From contig SMXR01000049.1 of NCBI GenBank assembly GCA_004356215.1, forward strand, positions 1 through 6,297: a stretch of 6,297 nt of DNA, written 5' to 3'. How positions within the stretch are numbered: the stretch's first letter is position 1; every line of letters starts with the position of its first letter. A program made the position numbers and the translations under genes. The notes beneath the pieces are model-generated. The model did not search any database, was not told the DNA's origin, and saw only the letters and a list, made by a program, of their open reading frames with translations. The DNA comes from Alphaproteobacteria bacterium (GTDB lineage Bacteria; Pseudomonadota; Alphaproteobacteria; Sphingomonadales; SMXR01). Below are positions 6,153-6,297 of this stretch, in pieces.

Positions 6153-6297
6153 TGGTGGAAGCCCGCCTCCAGGCCCACTATGCCGCCCAGTGGCTGGCGC
6201 GCTATGGCCGGTCATACCTGCCGCCGCAAAGCGACGACAGCCACACCAGCATGCTGTGGAACCCCTCAGCCAGGCTGTTTTTAAGCCCGTCTTCAGG
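6152..6297 (+). CDS. N-terminal part of an unidentified protein (3' truncated)
   Basis: An ATG at 6152-6154 shares its A with the TAA stop of the Rieske-ThDP gene (TAATG), and the frame stays open to the end of the window, giving 48 residues. The start has a good ribosome-binding site at 6138-6143 within the preceding gene. The peptide begins MVEARLQAHYAAQWLARYG, probably an amphipathic helix, followed by a segment containing LPPQSDDSHTSMLWNP. No signal peptide or known motif is visible, and I do not recognise the family. The overlap indicates translational coupling to the Rieske-ThDP enzyme, so the product may be an accessory or partner of that enzyme (inference). Confident as a gene because of the overlap, ribosome-binding site and uninterrupted frame; the function is unknown. 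Confidence 0.7.
   Translation, partial: MVEARLQAHYAAQWLARYGRSYLPPQSDDSHTSMLWNPSARLFLSPSS

Overview
The window reads entirely on the + strand and is densely coding. It holds six genes, or gene remnants, of a Gram-negative, probably alphaproteobacterial, organism. That guess rests on three things: an IorAB-type molybdenum hydroxylase with a Tat signal, a membrane-anchored LytTR regulator, and short or overlapping gene junctions with strong Shine-Dalgarno sequences. No sequence comparison could be run, so the taxonomy is inference.

Region 1 (1-1230): the 3' end of an unidentified gene is followed after 3 nt by a LytTR-domain protein with four predicted membrane spans and a TTG start. The two are probably co-transcribed. 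Region 2 (1231-1357): a 127-nt intergenic stretch with a 12-bp perfect palindrome, the likely promoter and operator region of the next operon. Region 3 (1358-4066): a two-subunit molybdenum hydroxylase of the isoquinoline 1-oxidoreductase type. It consists of a [2Fe-2S] small subunit and a Tat-exported molybdopterin large subunit. The large-subunit reading frame is broken by a -1 shift at a T4 run (3427-3430). Adding one T restores an uninterrupted protein of 747 residues with its catalytic glutamate, so this is either a recent pseudogenisation or a base-calling error. No FAD subunit is present, as expected for this subfamily.

Region 4 (4067-4163): a 97-nt leader whose last part can fold into a hairpin. 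The loop of that hairpin is complementary to the Shine-Dalgarno of the next gene, giving a possible H-type pseudoknot over the ribosome-binding site. Region 5 (4164-6152): a 662-residue protein joining an N-terminal Rieske [2Fe-2S] domain to a complete thiamine-diphosphate enzyme of the pyruvate oxidase/acetolactate synthase family. This is an unusual domain pairing and the most interesting object in the window. Region 6 (6152-6297): the start of a further gene, translationally coupled by a TAATG overlap and running off the window; I do not recognise its product.

The shared theme is redox chemistry with Fe-S centres: a periplasmic molybdenum hydroxylase beside a cytoplasmic Rieske-ThDP enzyme. 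Nothing in the sequence proves they share a pathway. The LytTR protein is the obvious candidate regulator because it lies immediately upstream of the hydroxylase operon.
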